Of a stretch of 64,000 bases of DNA, positions 37,516 to 49,258 are shown in pieces (the stretch's first letter is position 1; every line of letters begins with the position of its first letter). Below the pieces are notes generated by a model, which did not search any database, had not been told where the DNA came from, and was given only the letters and a program-made list of their open reading frames with translations. The position numbers were made by a program, and so were the translations under genes. The stretch is from Sclerurus mexicanus (lineage: Eukaryota > Chordata > Aves > Passeriformes > Furnariidae): positions 1,088,968 to 1,152,967 of the forward strand of contig VWZF01006903.1 of NCBI GenBank assembly GCA_013396755.1, written 5' to 3'.

Positions 37516-40500
37516 CTCTTGTGAAGTTGCAAAACCCACACCCAGGCAGGCTTTGTCAGAGCTGAGTGTACTCTGCCTCGTGAAACTCGTGCGCTATCTG
37601 GTGCTCAGATCCTGAGAGCCACTGATGTAACTTTCATGATCAGTGCATTAAATCTACTTTCATGATGTCTTACATTGTAGAAACGTTATCTACCCTGTAA
37701 TTTATGAAGTAAAACTGGCTTTAAATTCAGAAAAACTCTGGATTGCTCAAGAGTTGTACATTAACTTGTAGCTCAGCTTGGTCTCTCCTGTGAAGACTAT
37801 TTTAGGTAAGAACATCTGTTCAGAGAGGACTGCAAATTCATTAACATCCAAAAAAGGAGTGAGAGGGAAATTCAGTACAGGAAAACTTAATAGTCACTGT
37901 ACTTAGGTGAATGTAAATTGAGGTTGACAACCTGGTGCATGCCTCAAAGTAGTTGAAGAGTTCTACAAATTCCTCACAACCACGTAATAATTGATCATTT
38001 GTTATTATCCCAATGGATTTCTGGCACTCATTCTGCCGTAATTTGTCCCCCTCCTATTCTCTAGCATAAACAGTCATAAAAGACTTGAAAGAAATGTCCT
38101 TTGAAAGGAGCGAACGAAACGTTATGTATCAGTAACACTGTGATTCAGTTCCCCTACGTCAACATATAAACAGGGTGATTAATGACAATATCAAATGTTT
38201 CCACTCTATTCATGCACTAATAGTCATGCCTACAGCAGCATATGGTTTGTTCCTAAAACTCAAGCAACTGTGCAAAAGAGACAGCTCCTGCTGTGATGCT
38301 GGTGCTGTGGAGACGAGCTAGACTGGGATGGGAGACACCCTGGGAGCTTTGGTAATTGAGTTCAAGGTGAGCTGTGCTGGCTGTGGAGACCCTGGAGAGG
38401 CTGGACCAGCACCCCTGAACACAGCAGGGACACTCAGTGGCTGGTGGCCGTCAACCTGGCCCATGCAGCTCTGCAGCCATTTCGGAGACTTGAATAGCCC
38501 TGTACGACCCAGCATGAGCAAAATCAAAACAAAATGTGCGTTCACCAGGATGATCAATAAATGTGCTGTGACAGCTCAGCTGGTCTTTTCCTGGTGTTCT
38601 ACTGTTGAGAACATTTTTCTCAGGGGGGAAAAAAAAACCAAAATGAAAAAATACCCCCTTTTCAAAACTGAAAGTAGATTCAACCTTCTAGGGAAAGAAA
38701 AAAAAAAGTGATATTTCAATCATATCAGCTTTCAAACAGCTTCAGGTTATGAATTTACCAGGTTCATTTAATTTTTCACTATTTTTCTTACTCATTTTTG
38801 TATCCTTATTTACAACATGATAGATTTTCCCATGTTCTCTGCTCCTTCCTGGAGATTGGGGCTCCTCTGTGCTATCTGCTTGCACGCTGGTCCACCTAAA
38901 GCAAGAAGCCTCTTCTCGTATATGGGCAATCTTGTTGTATGTTTCATGCTAAAGCATTTGTGTGATGTGGCTGTCCAGCTGAGCAGCCAGCCACTATCTG
39001 GTAGTGTTAGGGTGTGCAAAATAAGCACTAGCTCTGCCCAGCTCACCAGCTGTTACGGTGAGTGCAGGAGTATGTTGTGAGTTACAATTGTCCCTTTTGG
39101 TAAAAGGAGCCCAGAAATCACAGGCTGTGGTTGGCCTCACGTGCACTCCAACAGCAATAAAGTCAGGTTTTAGATGGCATCCTCCACCCCATTTGTGTTT
39201 CACATCCTCTGTTTTACATCAGGTTAAACATGCTTTGCCATGCTCTGGACAGATCTAATCCCAGGGCTCTGGTTTAGAGAGCAGGGCTCTGTAGTTATGA
39301 AGGTCATGGAGATATTTTTTCCCAACTGTGTGTGCCCAGCCGGCTGATCTGGGGTGTACAAAGGAGGAAACAGCAGCTGTCACAGAGAGCTGGTGACAGC
39401 TGCCTGTTGTACCTGGGCAAGAGAGCCGTGGGACTCAGGTGAGAGGTCGAGTAGTTGAGTGCTACCTCCGCCTTCCTCGGCTGCAGGTGACCCTGGGTAG
39501 CTGCTGTGTTACTGACCTGGCAGTCTGGTCTGATTCTTCTCGAAGAACTGGGTTATGCTTTGAATCCCCGCCGTAAGCACTGGTGGTTTCCTCAGACTGA
39601 AACTGGACGCGTAACTTTCACCTTCTAAAGGTAATTTCTGTTCATTCCCACTGTGAAAACAGAGTTGAACATTTTTGGAATACTGCTTTTCTAATAAAAC
39701 ATTGTTATTGGAAACGTAAGAAAACCTCTATCTGCTCTATTAAAAATTAAAAGAATTTCTAAAAAGGTTGACATGTACATCTAAAAATTCTGTGCTTTTG
39801 TTTTCTGTGGTCTTTTTAGATAAAATTAAATGGTGGAAAGAAACCCAGTCTGATGTTTACAAAAGGAGAACTATTTATTCTGATGTATTTAAAAGCTATT
39901 GCAGTGACAGTTTTTTACCTGTTGCTTCTGGTTCAGAACCCAATGTATAAAACAAATGGGAATGCTGTAACACCTGCCAGTCTTTACCCCAGAATATTTT
40001 GCAATAACCCATCTTTCACCTCCAGAATATCTCCACTATAGATTTTCATTTAAGTAGAAAGTCTATAAAATATATTTCTAGATGAACCCTAGCAGATAGG
40101 AAAGAAATATGATTGCTTTTTTTTTGAGTTTAGAAAGTATCTCAAAGCAATGGCTGAACCAGAATTTACATCACTTGCAAACTGTTTCATACTGCTCAAG
40201 ATGATAATTTTCTATTTATTTCTAATTGAACTCTTTTCTGTTAATTAAGAAAAGAAAAAAAAAAGTATATTTTTGTCCCAAGATTCAGAGAGTGAGAGTG
40301 TGCTAAATTCAAGAGAACTTTGATCAGAAAAGCTCGAGTTATGTTTTTAAGTTTCAGTTTCACTAAAGTAAGCCCAAACTGCCTTGTACCATCTATTTAT
40401 TGTCTAATTAATTCTGGGGGTTTTGATACCTACAGCATATTTGCTCCCTTTCCTATGTTTTCCTGAGCCACAGTTTACCTTCCCAAAACACCCCATCTTC

Positions 40501-42271
40501 CATTGCTCTGAAGTTAAATCATTAAATAAAGATTATAAAGAATAAAAGTAACTCCCTTGATTCCCTCATTAACAGTGTCCTCTGGCTTCCCCAACTCACT
40601 AGGTGCATCAAACAAGGAGTGAGACGACAGCACAGCTCTCTCTCTGTCCCGGAACCCTGAGGAGGCATAGGGGGAAGGAAACCCACGTCTGGCATCTCCA
40701 TAGGAGCCGTGTTTTGGACCTTCACCTCGTGGCTCAGCAGGAGAGATGAACATGCCTGTAAAAGCGCACAGCAGGTGGTTGGGAGCAGCCCAAGAGTGAT
40801 GATCACTGTCCCATCCACGGTGAGTCTTCGCAGAGCACAGCAGCAACTTCTTACTTCTTGCTGCTGCTGCTGCTCGGGGCCCTGGAATTCAGTCAGGAAA
40901 AATCATCTGGGAGTGATTTGCAAAGCCTGAGAGAGTGCAGCGTAGAGAAGAAGTGCTGGCTTCAACCCTGATCTTGCATGAAGCCTCTGTGCATAGTGCA
41001 GGGTGTGAGCAAGATATTTTCAGGAGGCTGAGCAGGGGCTAATTTTCAGGGCTGAGGAGGGAAAAATAACAGATCTGTCTGCTCTTGATGTGTGAGTCCA
41101 GCTTTGTGTGATTTGAATTTGCCTTCTCTCTTGGTGAGGCTAGAAGTGAGCTTTTAAAGTATCAGCTAGAGAACCTATGGAAGCCCTCGGGGAACGATGG
41201 GCCTCAGAACACACCTCCATCCTTGGCCCCTGAACCTGAGGAGTGTACCTGTGTGGTAGCACACCTCCTCCCGACCATGATCTCCTGATCTTGCCTGAAC
41301 ACCCTTCTTTATGGAACCTCCACCTGGGGACGGCCGCTGTTTTGTCCCTTGGTGATAAACTTGTGTGACTCCCCCCTCAGCTGCACCCCTGCAAACACAG
41401 TCCTCAGCTTGGCTTTATTTGTCCCAGAGGGAGCCTGGCTGCAGCATCCTCTCCATGCACCGAGGGAAAATTCAGCATTTATCTGGGTAGTTTCTTCATC
41501 TCCGGTTGTTTTTCCCGCATACAGACGAATAATTACAACCTTGCACAAAAATTGAACAGACCAGGCTTTTGTCCTTATTGCTTCCTGCCTCCCTGTTGTT
41601 TCTTTTCCTATTCAAACACGTTTAAAACAGAGTTCTCCTTAAACATTTAAAAAGTTTTCCCATCTTCTCCCCTCATTTTTTTAAATGCTATTTTAAAAGA
41701 ATCCCTACAAATCGACCTTTTTTTTTCTCCAGAAAGACATCCAGATTTGAAAGAGAGGTCCATTTTGAAGAAATACAAAAAAAAAGAAACCCACAAGTGT
41801 TTGAAATTTCTGTTCAGATCTCCTTTTGGAGCTCTCCTAAGAGTCAGGGCGACATTTACCCCTGAGGTAGCAAGTAAAGATGGAGACTTTAAGTGGAATC
41901 AAACTTAGTTCCCAGAGAAAGTCTGCCTTTCATCTTTGAGCTATTCCCTATAATGTTGGACAAGTGATTCCACAAATACTGTTATTCCGTATGGTTTTTC
42001 ACAGTGGTTGTATGGCTTTTTGCTAAACTCACCACAGTACTGCATATTCAACATTCATTAGGACTTTTTTTTTCTTTTTTTCCTCTGTGAGACTGTTCTC
42101 TCTCACTGACAAACATGCAGTCATCACAGTGAGCGAGCTGGGGAATTTTTACTGAGTGCCATGCAAAGCAGTTTGCCAGCCTATCTCCAGAAAGCACCTT
42201 TCCAGCAGGTGGTCTGAAAACACCTCTGGTATCTCAGTCATTTTATGAAGCAGAAGAGTAAGAGTCCACTT
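37516..42271. other. Non-coding stretch, no recognised gene
   Basis: Short frames only (longest 127 codons, 38,328-38,711 on +, ending in an A-rich run, no domain). A GC-richer section runs from about 39,340 to 39,500. A short CTG run occurs at 40,861-40,873. No mobile element or well-bounded exon was recognised. Confidence 0.55.
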
Positions 42272-42335
42272 CTGTGGTTTAACCCCAGCTGACAACTAAG
42301 GACCATGTAGCCATTGGCTCACACATCCTCCCCCT
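42272..42335 (+). mobile_element. Fragment resembling an avian LTR end
   Basis: The order CTGTGGTTTAACCCCAGC, ACAACTAAG, CCATGTAGCC, GGCTCACACATCCTCCCCCT follows what I remember as the start of an LTR of endogenous retroviral origin that is frequent in neoavian genomes. Only about 64 bases align before similarity is lost. No internal viral gene is present in this window, so this would be a scrap of a solitary LTR. Orientation follows the remembered consensus. Confidence 0.5.
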
Positions 42336-44920
42336 ACATGTGCCATCAAGTTGGGCGCTGCACACTGCAGAGCAGAGACAGCCTCGTCCCAACATGCATT
42401 TTGTTTGGTTCCCAAAAAGCCCCAAGGTATTTGGGATTTAACGTCCACAGATGTCAGAGAAGGGGGGAAAGGAAAAGAACAAAAAGGAAAGAAAATCCCT
42501 CACCCGTAGATGGCAAGATCCCACCAAGGACTTTGTGAGGTGGCACTAATTCAGTGTATGTGCTCCCGGTGTGGGCAAGCAGGGGCTGTAGGGACATGAT
42601 GCAGGTCTCAGTGTCTGCACCTTTTCACTGCTGTGTGCATGGGTCCTGACAGCCCCATTTTCATTTCTTTCAGCCACTGTCCAGGAAATTACATCTTTTG
42701 TAACACTGATTTCCCCCCCCCAGACTCCAGAATAATTTTCAGATTATTTTCCTTATTTCTGGTCTAGCATTGCTTAGCCCTTAATTCCTTGTTTAGGCTT
42801 AGTCTGAAACGATGAGGACAGAGTTTTTATGAAGAACACTGCAGTTCTGAGTTTTGCTCCTTTTCATCACTGCACTTCTTTAAGTTGTATATGTGCTGAA
42901 CAGAAATGTCATCTTCTAGTAAGCTTCAAGAAGGGACAAAGCACTAGAGCAGTATATTTGGGCTTGTTTTCAGTTGAGTGGCTTAAATAAAAAGCAACCA
43001 GCATATATATCTGACTACTGCTTCAAACTAAAAGTAAGCCTTTTGGGAGCTTCAGAGTGGTTTGGGGAAGCCAAGTGGTGTTCTGTGTTCTCTGGTTCTG
43101 CGAACATCTCAATTTTCTGAAATAAAAACATCAAAGGAGCAAGTCTTTACAGGAATTTTGACCTGTCTAAAATCAGCAGCCCGAGATTGAACTGCTGGAC
43201 AGCTTGAGATACAGGTTGTGCCTGCACACACAGCTCTCTGCTTCCCAGAGGAAAGGAGGCTGGGGGGGCTCGATAACTATCCAGAGTCTGAGATGTTTAT
43301 CTGGAAAGAAGCCTTTGAAATTCAGCAGCAGCTATTTGGGATGTGATAGAGATTTCTGCTCTGTAAACTATGATGCCACACATTCAGACTTAAAAGCTTT
43401 CTTAAAAATCAAATGCCAGAAACTTAGAAACTCCATGAGGAAAAAAGGAAACCTGGGTGGAAGTATATTTTACATCTTTAATTGCATGCCCTGCAAGAAT
43501 CTATTCCCATAATTAAAGGGCACACGATAATTAGCATGAAGAGGCAAACTGCAAGTGAAAAGTCAATGGAGTTGTGTTAAAGAGGCATATAAGTTTTTTT
43601 TATATTCAGTTGGAAATCCTTTTTTGAAGCATTTATTGCAGAGTTGTAAAAAATAATCCATAAAAGAAAGTAATTTTGCCAGGAAAATGATGTCTTAAAA
43701 GCTGTTTCCCATTTCACAGTGCAACACTTGTCTTTTGTCATGATAAAAATGTTCAGCGTGTTTTGGGGTCCATACTTATTTATCCCTTCCTCTAGTCAGT
43801 AAATATCTACGGTGCTCAGAAGGAGATGGAAATGTCAGCAGTGCCGTTCTTAGCAGGGATTACACGTTTCAATAATAGTTTTTGATCTCTCATCATAGAG
43901 ACAAACTGGTGTCTGAACTCTTGCAAACAACCTGGGGCAGGTTTTTACAGTCACCAATGCCAAAATTCACGCGCACAAAACTCAATTTTTGACCATTAAT
44001 TATAATTCAAGCTAGTCTTTTCCTTTTCTCCAAACAGATGGGAAAATATCAAAATGTTAAGTAGCTTCATTTTCACCACAGGGCTCTTTAAAAGGCTTTA
44101 AACTTTTGGATGGCAGCCAGATTTTCAGTTGGGTTTTTCTCCTTGTGTTTAGTCCCTACAGCTCTGAAGGCACAAGAAAGGAGTAACACACAACTCCGTT
44201 TAGCATGCCCTGCTTGCTTTCTCTGCTGCTCGGGTAGCAAACTTTACTCAAAGTAGGTTAATGTTCCGATGCACAGCAGGCTCCAAAACCAAAGCTCGAT
44301 TTTTACCTTTCTTTTTTTTCAAGGCTGTCAGCACTCGTTCATCCAAGGACGGATCTCCCTGTGTCCCTACAACAGGACATTTTAAAATCAAAGTCTCAAA
44401 GACCCAGGAACTGAGAGGTTAGTTCAATCAGCCATTTTGTTTTCCTGCAGTGACAATTGTGATTTATCTTATAGCTAAATAAGGCTTTGCTCGTGCGAAT
44501 TTGCATGGGGAGTCATCCAAGAAAAACAGGAGGCAGTGGGACTTGCATCAGAAGGCAGGTGTATTTTTGGGTAGTTCTTCTTTAGCATCTCGCCCTCACC
44601 ATTACACTTGTCTAAACTTTTCAAGCTCTGAGGACTTTGGACTGGGCCTGGGATCAAATTTGCAGTGATGGAGATGGAGGCAAGCATGGGGCTGTTTATG
44701 GCAAAGAGAGAGAGGGGACATGGTGTGGAGGAGGCAGTCAGTCCCTGGTTATAGGATGTATGTGTGTGTCTATAAGGATGTACATATATACATGCTCTTT
44801 TTGTCTTGCCTTGGAAGTCAGAGATATTTAATGTCCCCTTTCCTTTCCCTATATGAAAGTGATTCAATGCAGGCAGGCACCCTGGTGCCAAGGGATGCAA
44901 TGTCTGTAAGTGGAATCCTG
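42336..44920. other. Non-coding stretch, partly conserved-looking
   Basis: A run of nine C sits at 42,713-42,721. From about 43,500 to 43,780 the sequence is AT-rich with several ATTA/TAAT cores and an enhancer-like texture. Frames are short. The 162-codon minus frame at 44,475-44,963 runs into the antisense CR1 fragment and has no domain. No gene was recognised. Confidence 0.5.
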
Positions 44921-44985
44921 GAGTCATAGAATGGCTTGGGTTCAAAGGGACCTGGAAGGTCATCTACTTCGTTTTGTTGCATGTG
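44921..44985 (-). mobile_element. CR1 LINE, extreme 3' end, antisense
   Basis: The plus strand shows GTCATAGAATGGCTTGGGTT, then AAAGGGACCTGGAAGGTCAT and CTAC. This is the reverse complement of the CR1 terminus (normally ...atgacctttaaaggtcccttccaacccaaaccattctatgat). About 65 bases remain. Confidence 0.85.
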
Positions 44986-45598
44986 CTTTCTGTTACTTGC
45001 CAAACCCACCCGTGCCCTAAGCGAGTGTTTAATGTTCTTTAGGAGCTACATATGGAAATTAATAACTGGATTTTGGGAAGACAGAACTGTGTCTCAAACT
45101 TATCCTTAAGAGGTGGGCTCATTTATCAAAAAAAAAAAGGGAGGAAATAACCAGTGCAAAGCGCTTTCTACAGTGTGTCAGGAGCTAGAAATGGAAAACT
45201 ATTAGTGTAAGTATGTGGCCTGGAGGAATAAATATATTATATGATCTCATAAAGGATGGTTTTAACTTTAACTTTTAACTTGGAAGGGGGAAAAGGGAGT
45301 TTATATTGCTTATGTTGCTTCGAGGTATCCGCCTGACAATGATAAGTCTTTTTATGTCACTGTAGTGAAGAATCACAGGAAGTTTCTTCATCTGGGATAG
45401 GAAGAGACTTGATGCTTCACATTTTAATATCTCTGCACTTATGAAATATGTTGCAGCTTGGGGTGCTTCTCATGCAAAGCTCTAGAAAGTAGCAGAAGTG
45501 ATTTCAAAGGCAGGAGGAGAGGTAAAAGTACCACTGTTAAAATAGCAAACTGTGTAAACTGTTTTACAACTGCAGATTTATGCAAAGTCATAACTTAC

Positions 45599-45674
45599 CT
45601 TGGCCTCCTGCCCCAGATTGCGTGTCTGTAAAGCACTGCAACCCTGCCTTGACACGTTTTATAGTGTACTTCAG
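45599..45674 (-). other. Candidate exon, minus strand (76 bp)
   Basis: On the minus strand a pyrimidine-rich acceptor (tttatttccctccaag) is followed by 76 bases and then a very strong donor (GCCAAG|gtaagt). One frame is open across the whole exon and reads LKYTIKRVKAGLQCFTDTQ followed by SGAGGQ, leaving one base of the next codon. The composition is protein-like but I recognise no family, and no partner exon is established. It could be a real short exon, part of a non-coding RNA, or a pseudo-exon. Confidence 0.2.
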
Positions 45675-46687
45675 CTTGGAGGGAAATAAACTAGTTGTTA
45701 AAATGCTTCTGCAAGTTCCGGGGACCATCCCATGAGCCCGTGGAGAAGTGGACCAATGAGACTGTCCTGTGTGTATGCAGGTGAGGAGTCCTGGGAGCTT
45801 CTGTGCTTGGTGTTCTGTGTCCTGTGAGCGAGGGCACTTTCTGTTCCCCGTGAGGATGATGTATAGCTGTACAGTAAACATGTTCCCCACTACCTGTCAC
45901 ATAGTCATGCTGGTAATGGCACGTAACTGATGTCACACAGCTTTGTGGAATTGCTGCACTGCCTGGTCTGTATTCTAATTATAAGTAGCAATACTTGAAT
46001 CATAACAATGGCATCTTCAGCTTAGAAAGGGTGTTTGTTTAAGATGAGATCATCATCGGCTTCTAGAATGGTAAAAATGGGATGTAAATTGTAATTCACT
46101 TGAATAATAATGAATAACTGACACTCTACATGCTGTGCAGTTTGGCTTCATTTTGAGCCTACAGAACTCACTCAGTGCTTATACGCATTTGTAGTTTTAT
46201 GCATACAAAAAGCTTGCAGGAGAATCCAATGGGTGCGGAACCCTGAAGCTGTGGCAGGAGGCCGATAACCAGCTGTGCACAGTGTGATCCATGTGCAGGC
46301 ACTTCCCAAAAACACCCTGGAGGAGGCATGTTATCCTGCCCTCAGGGGTCTGCAGGTGGGAACCTCCCACAGCACTCCTGCACTTTCACATCTGATCCCA
46401 GATGGATCTCACATTACACGAGGAGAAGGGAAAGCGGAAAGCTGATGCACAGAGCATCTCAAGAGCAAACTGCTTTTTATCTGTAAAGGGTTTGATCTGC
46501 ATGGCACTGACAAGTTTCTTGCAGTGCAAAGAAGGAACTGATGTGTGAATTAGAGCAATTTATGCACATTTGAAGAACTTTATGTTCTGTAATTAGATGG
46601 GCATCTCTACAGAAAATACATGTCAGCAGCCTAAATAGAAGAGATGAGAAAACTGTTATTTTATGTTGCTCTCTCTGTCTCTTTTAG

Positions 46688-46732
46688 ATCCAATGCACTG
46701 TCCAGTTTAATATTTCTCTAGATTTTGTCCCT
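46688..46732 (+). other. Candidate micro-exon (45 bp)
   Basis: An excellent acceptor (ctctctctgtctcttttag) precedes 45 bases and then a good donor (CCCT|gtaagagg). Only one frame is open, reading IQCTVQFNISLDFVP in phase 0. It lies in an AT-rich, low-repeat neighbourhood. If joined directly to the candidate at 49,194 the frame meets a stop at once, so a shared coding transcript is not supported; a non-coding exon or a pseudo-exon is likelier. Confidence 0.18.
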
Positions 46733-47564
46733 GTAAGAGGTTCTTAATGCAACAGCATCCTATCACCAGAGTCTTTTTATTATTATTTTGAGGTGTTTGT
46801 GTGCAATGGGGTAATGCCACCCTATAAATAGAATGCTTTTTTCTTTGTTTTTAAAATAATTTTATGACTTTAATGAAATAGTTTTAAAATAGTTTCCTGA
46901 TTGAAAAGAGCAAAATACAGCTGCTACTGGCATCTGATTAATGCTTGTTATTTCATGATAACTGTAATTAAATTCAGCTAATTCTCCACTGCAATATTTA
47001 TGGAAAACAAGAAACAAAAGCAGTAGTTCAACATTTATACTGCAGAGCATGTGGTACAGGGACATTTTGAGCTGTGAAAAGCTGTAGGGCAGGGTGATGA
47101 TCCCTGGGGTGAGCTGAAGGGAGCCCAGCCTTTCCTTTGCATCCCACTGGGTGATGTGGAGCCCGTACATGCACACTGTCCCTCATAACATCTTCTTGCT
47201 TCCATTTCTTTTCTCCTGCTGCGAAGGATGCAGCCGCAGAGGGTCTGTCTTGGGGCTGTGTTACAGAAAGGATTGCTTCCAACTGAGCCTCAGCCTTCGC
47301 TGCTGTGGAGACGTCCCTCTGACTGAACAGCCATCAGGGGGATTTACAGCCAGCCGCGTCTGCTTGCAGTTTAAGATTTAAGGGAAGAACAGAGAAACAT
47401 AATTTCCCTGGAAACTCCTCTTTGGTGACAGCTTCTGAAACACCCAGGCTCTGACAGATGGATGTGGTGGCAGTTCATGGATATGTTAGTGGTTGCAGCA
47501 GTGCCACTGCTCTCCACTCCTCACACAGACCTGAAGCAATGACAAGGATGTCTCCAAAGCCAGT
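46733..47564. other. Non-coding; AT-rich homeodomain-type motifs, then ordinary sequence
   Basis: From 46,733 to about 47,030 the sequence is AT-rich with repeated ATTAA/TAATT cores (for example TGATTAATGC and GTAATTAAAT near 46,935-46,972), resembling an enhancer. The remainder is mixed, with a cysteine-rich but unrecognised short frame at 47,151-47,381. Confidence 0.35.
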
Positions 47565-47680
47565 TGTGGGTTTGGGTTTTTTGCTTTTGTTTTTGTTTTT
47601 TTCGGGTATCAGTTGTTTGTTTTGTGGTGTGGGTTTTTTTGTTTTGGTTTTTTGTTGTTGTTTGGTTGGGGGTTTTCTTC
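47565..47680 (+). repeat. T/G-rich low-complexity tract
   Basis: About 115 bases made almost entirely of T and G (TTTTG, GGGTTT and GTTTG units, with the runs GTGGGTTTGGGTTTTTT and GGTTGGGGGTTTTC). It is the longest of three such tracts in the window, all T/G on the plus strand. Confidence 0.85.
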
Positions 47681-49193
47681 CCATGTAGCTGTGCCTGTCC
47701 AAACTGATCATAGGAGTTGCTGCCATGAGCTTTCCAAATCATGACCTAACCCCCACACGGTCAGCAGACAACTGCCCTGTTAAAAACAAATTTTCACTTC
47801 GTATGCCTCCCAAATGGTGGTGTGGTCTGTACGACATCAGACAGGTAGTGATCCACAGCCAATGCGGCCAGAAGGACAAGGCCTGGGAGAAGCTCACTGC
47901 AGGCAGGTGGACAAAAGTGCTTGTACACCACAGCTGAGGCACCTTGGCTTTACTAACGTGTGTTGGACTGAACACCAAGCACGTGTAACGACATTGGGTA
48001 TCTTGAGCACAAAACCAAAGTCTGTTGCTCAGAGAACAGCTATTGCAGTAGAATATTAGGACAGGAAAATACAGCTTTAACTTTGCAAACTGCAATGGAA
48101 TAAATGTAAATAGCGCCCGCTCGCCCCTGATGTACTGAAACACTAAGCAACTGTAAGCTGCTGTACTTAAACAGTACTGATATATTTCCCAGGGTGGGAT
48201 TTGTGAGCACTTTAACCTGGTCTCACCCAAAATACAAGTTTTGTCTGTTGTAGAAATGATGGTTTGAAGAGGGAGAGCACATACTGTCTGAGGCAAATGC
48301 CAGAGAGCTTCTAATCGTATGATCCAGAGTGTGCTCATATGTGTTCAGAGGAACTCATACTTCTGGTTCCGTACTAGGTGTAACTTCGTGTCTTGCAGCA
48401 GGGGAGGTGTCAGGGCATGTGGTGCTTCTGTTTCAGGAAGAGGGGACAGAGGATGTGTGGTGTGAGATTGTCGCTGTCTTCAAGCTACCAGTTCTTTCTC
48501 AGTGCTCCATGGGCAGTCCAGTGGTTTAAATGCAACTTCACCCTTGGGATATCTTGGTTAAATATCAGCCTTGCAGTATATTTGTGGGTACCAGTTGCCC
48601 TGTCTGGTTTAAATATTAAAATAGTTTCACTAGGTTATTTCCTCATTGACAAAATAAATCCTTTCTAGAGGAGAAAAAAATAACCCCACCACCAAATATT
48701 TTTGGGAAACCTGACAGGGTTAGAATAGACTATTTCAATTTTTAGTTTCACTATAAGATTCTTTTTTTCAGTGGCCTACTTTCTCAGCCTTTTTTTCTAA
48801 TATTGTTTTGTGTGGCTAAGAGAGAAGAGCTTGCTTGTCTTCCTCAAGTTATTTAGAGCTTCTCATTGACTAATGCCTTTTGTCACAAGTGACAGTGAAG
48901 GACCTGTTTGGCAGTAGAGATCAATGGAGACCAAGGTGACATTTCAGAGCAGCATTTTAAAACTAATGCATTGTTATTTGTCTGACCAGGGCACCCAGGA
49001 ACACCGACTCTTAGTCTAAGAGCATCACAGCCCTCACTGTAGCTTCCTCCTCCTACAAATGCACATCTCCTTTTTCTGTCACTCTTCTCCAATGCAGTAC
49101 TTCTCAAATTTCTTCTTGCCTCTTTCAGAAAGCTCTTTGTCAGTGTCTGGCCCTATGAAACTTTTATCAACAGCCTTCTCTCTCTGTTGGCAG
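47681..49193. other. Non-coding stretch, no recognised gene
   Basis: Contains the longest open frame in the window (199 codons, 47,739-48,338 on -). It has no recognisable domain and its length is near chance expectation for 64 kb in six frames. A polypyrimidine tract with cag at 49,170-49,193 forms the acceptor of the next candidate exon. Confidence 0.5.
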
Positions 49194-49258
49194 GGTTAAG
49201 CACCCGTTGGCTGAAGTGGGGCTTCATCAGCAGCCGATGGGTGACTCGCTTCCCCTGG
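49194..49258 (+). other. Candidate exon (65 bp)
   Basis: The acceptor (ccttctctctctgttggcag) and donor (CTGG|gtaagtgc) both match consensus closely. Two of three frames are open: one reads VKHPLAEVGLHQQPMGDSL and the other TRWLKWGFISSRWVTRFPW. Neither is recognised. Either frame continues open into the candidate at 50,770. Together with the other plus-strand candidates downstream it could form an undescribed transcript. Confidence 0.25.

Noticed and set aside
39480..39590. tRNA-like B-box phrase (GCTTTGAATCCCCGCC) near 39,558
   Set aside because: No matching A box or foldable acceptor stem could be seen upstream, so neither a tRNA gene nor a tRNA-derived SINE is supported.
44475..44963. Minus-strand frame of 162 codons
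   Set aside because: Its upstream end lies in an antisense CR1 fragment, so it is a repeat-derived chance frame.
47739..48338. Minus-strand open frame of 199 codons, the longest in the window
   Set aside because: With about 3/64 stops, of order half a frame this long is expected by chance in 64 kb read in six frames. The translation shows no domain or repeats and no splice or promoter support.
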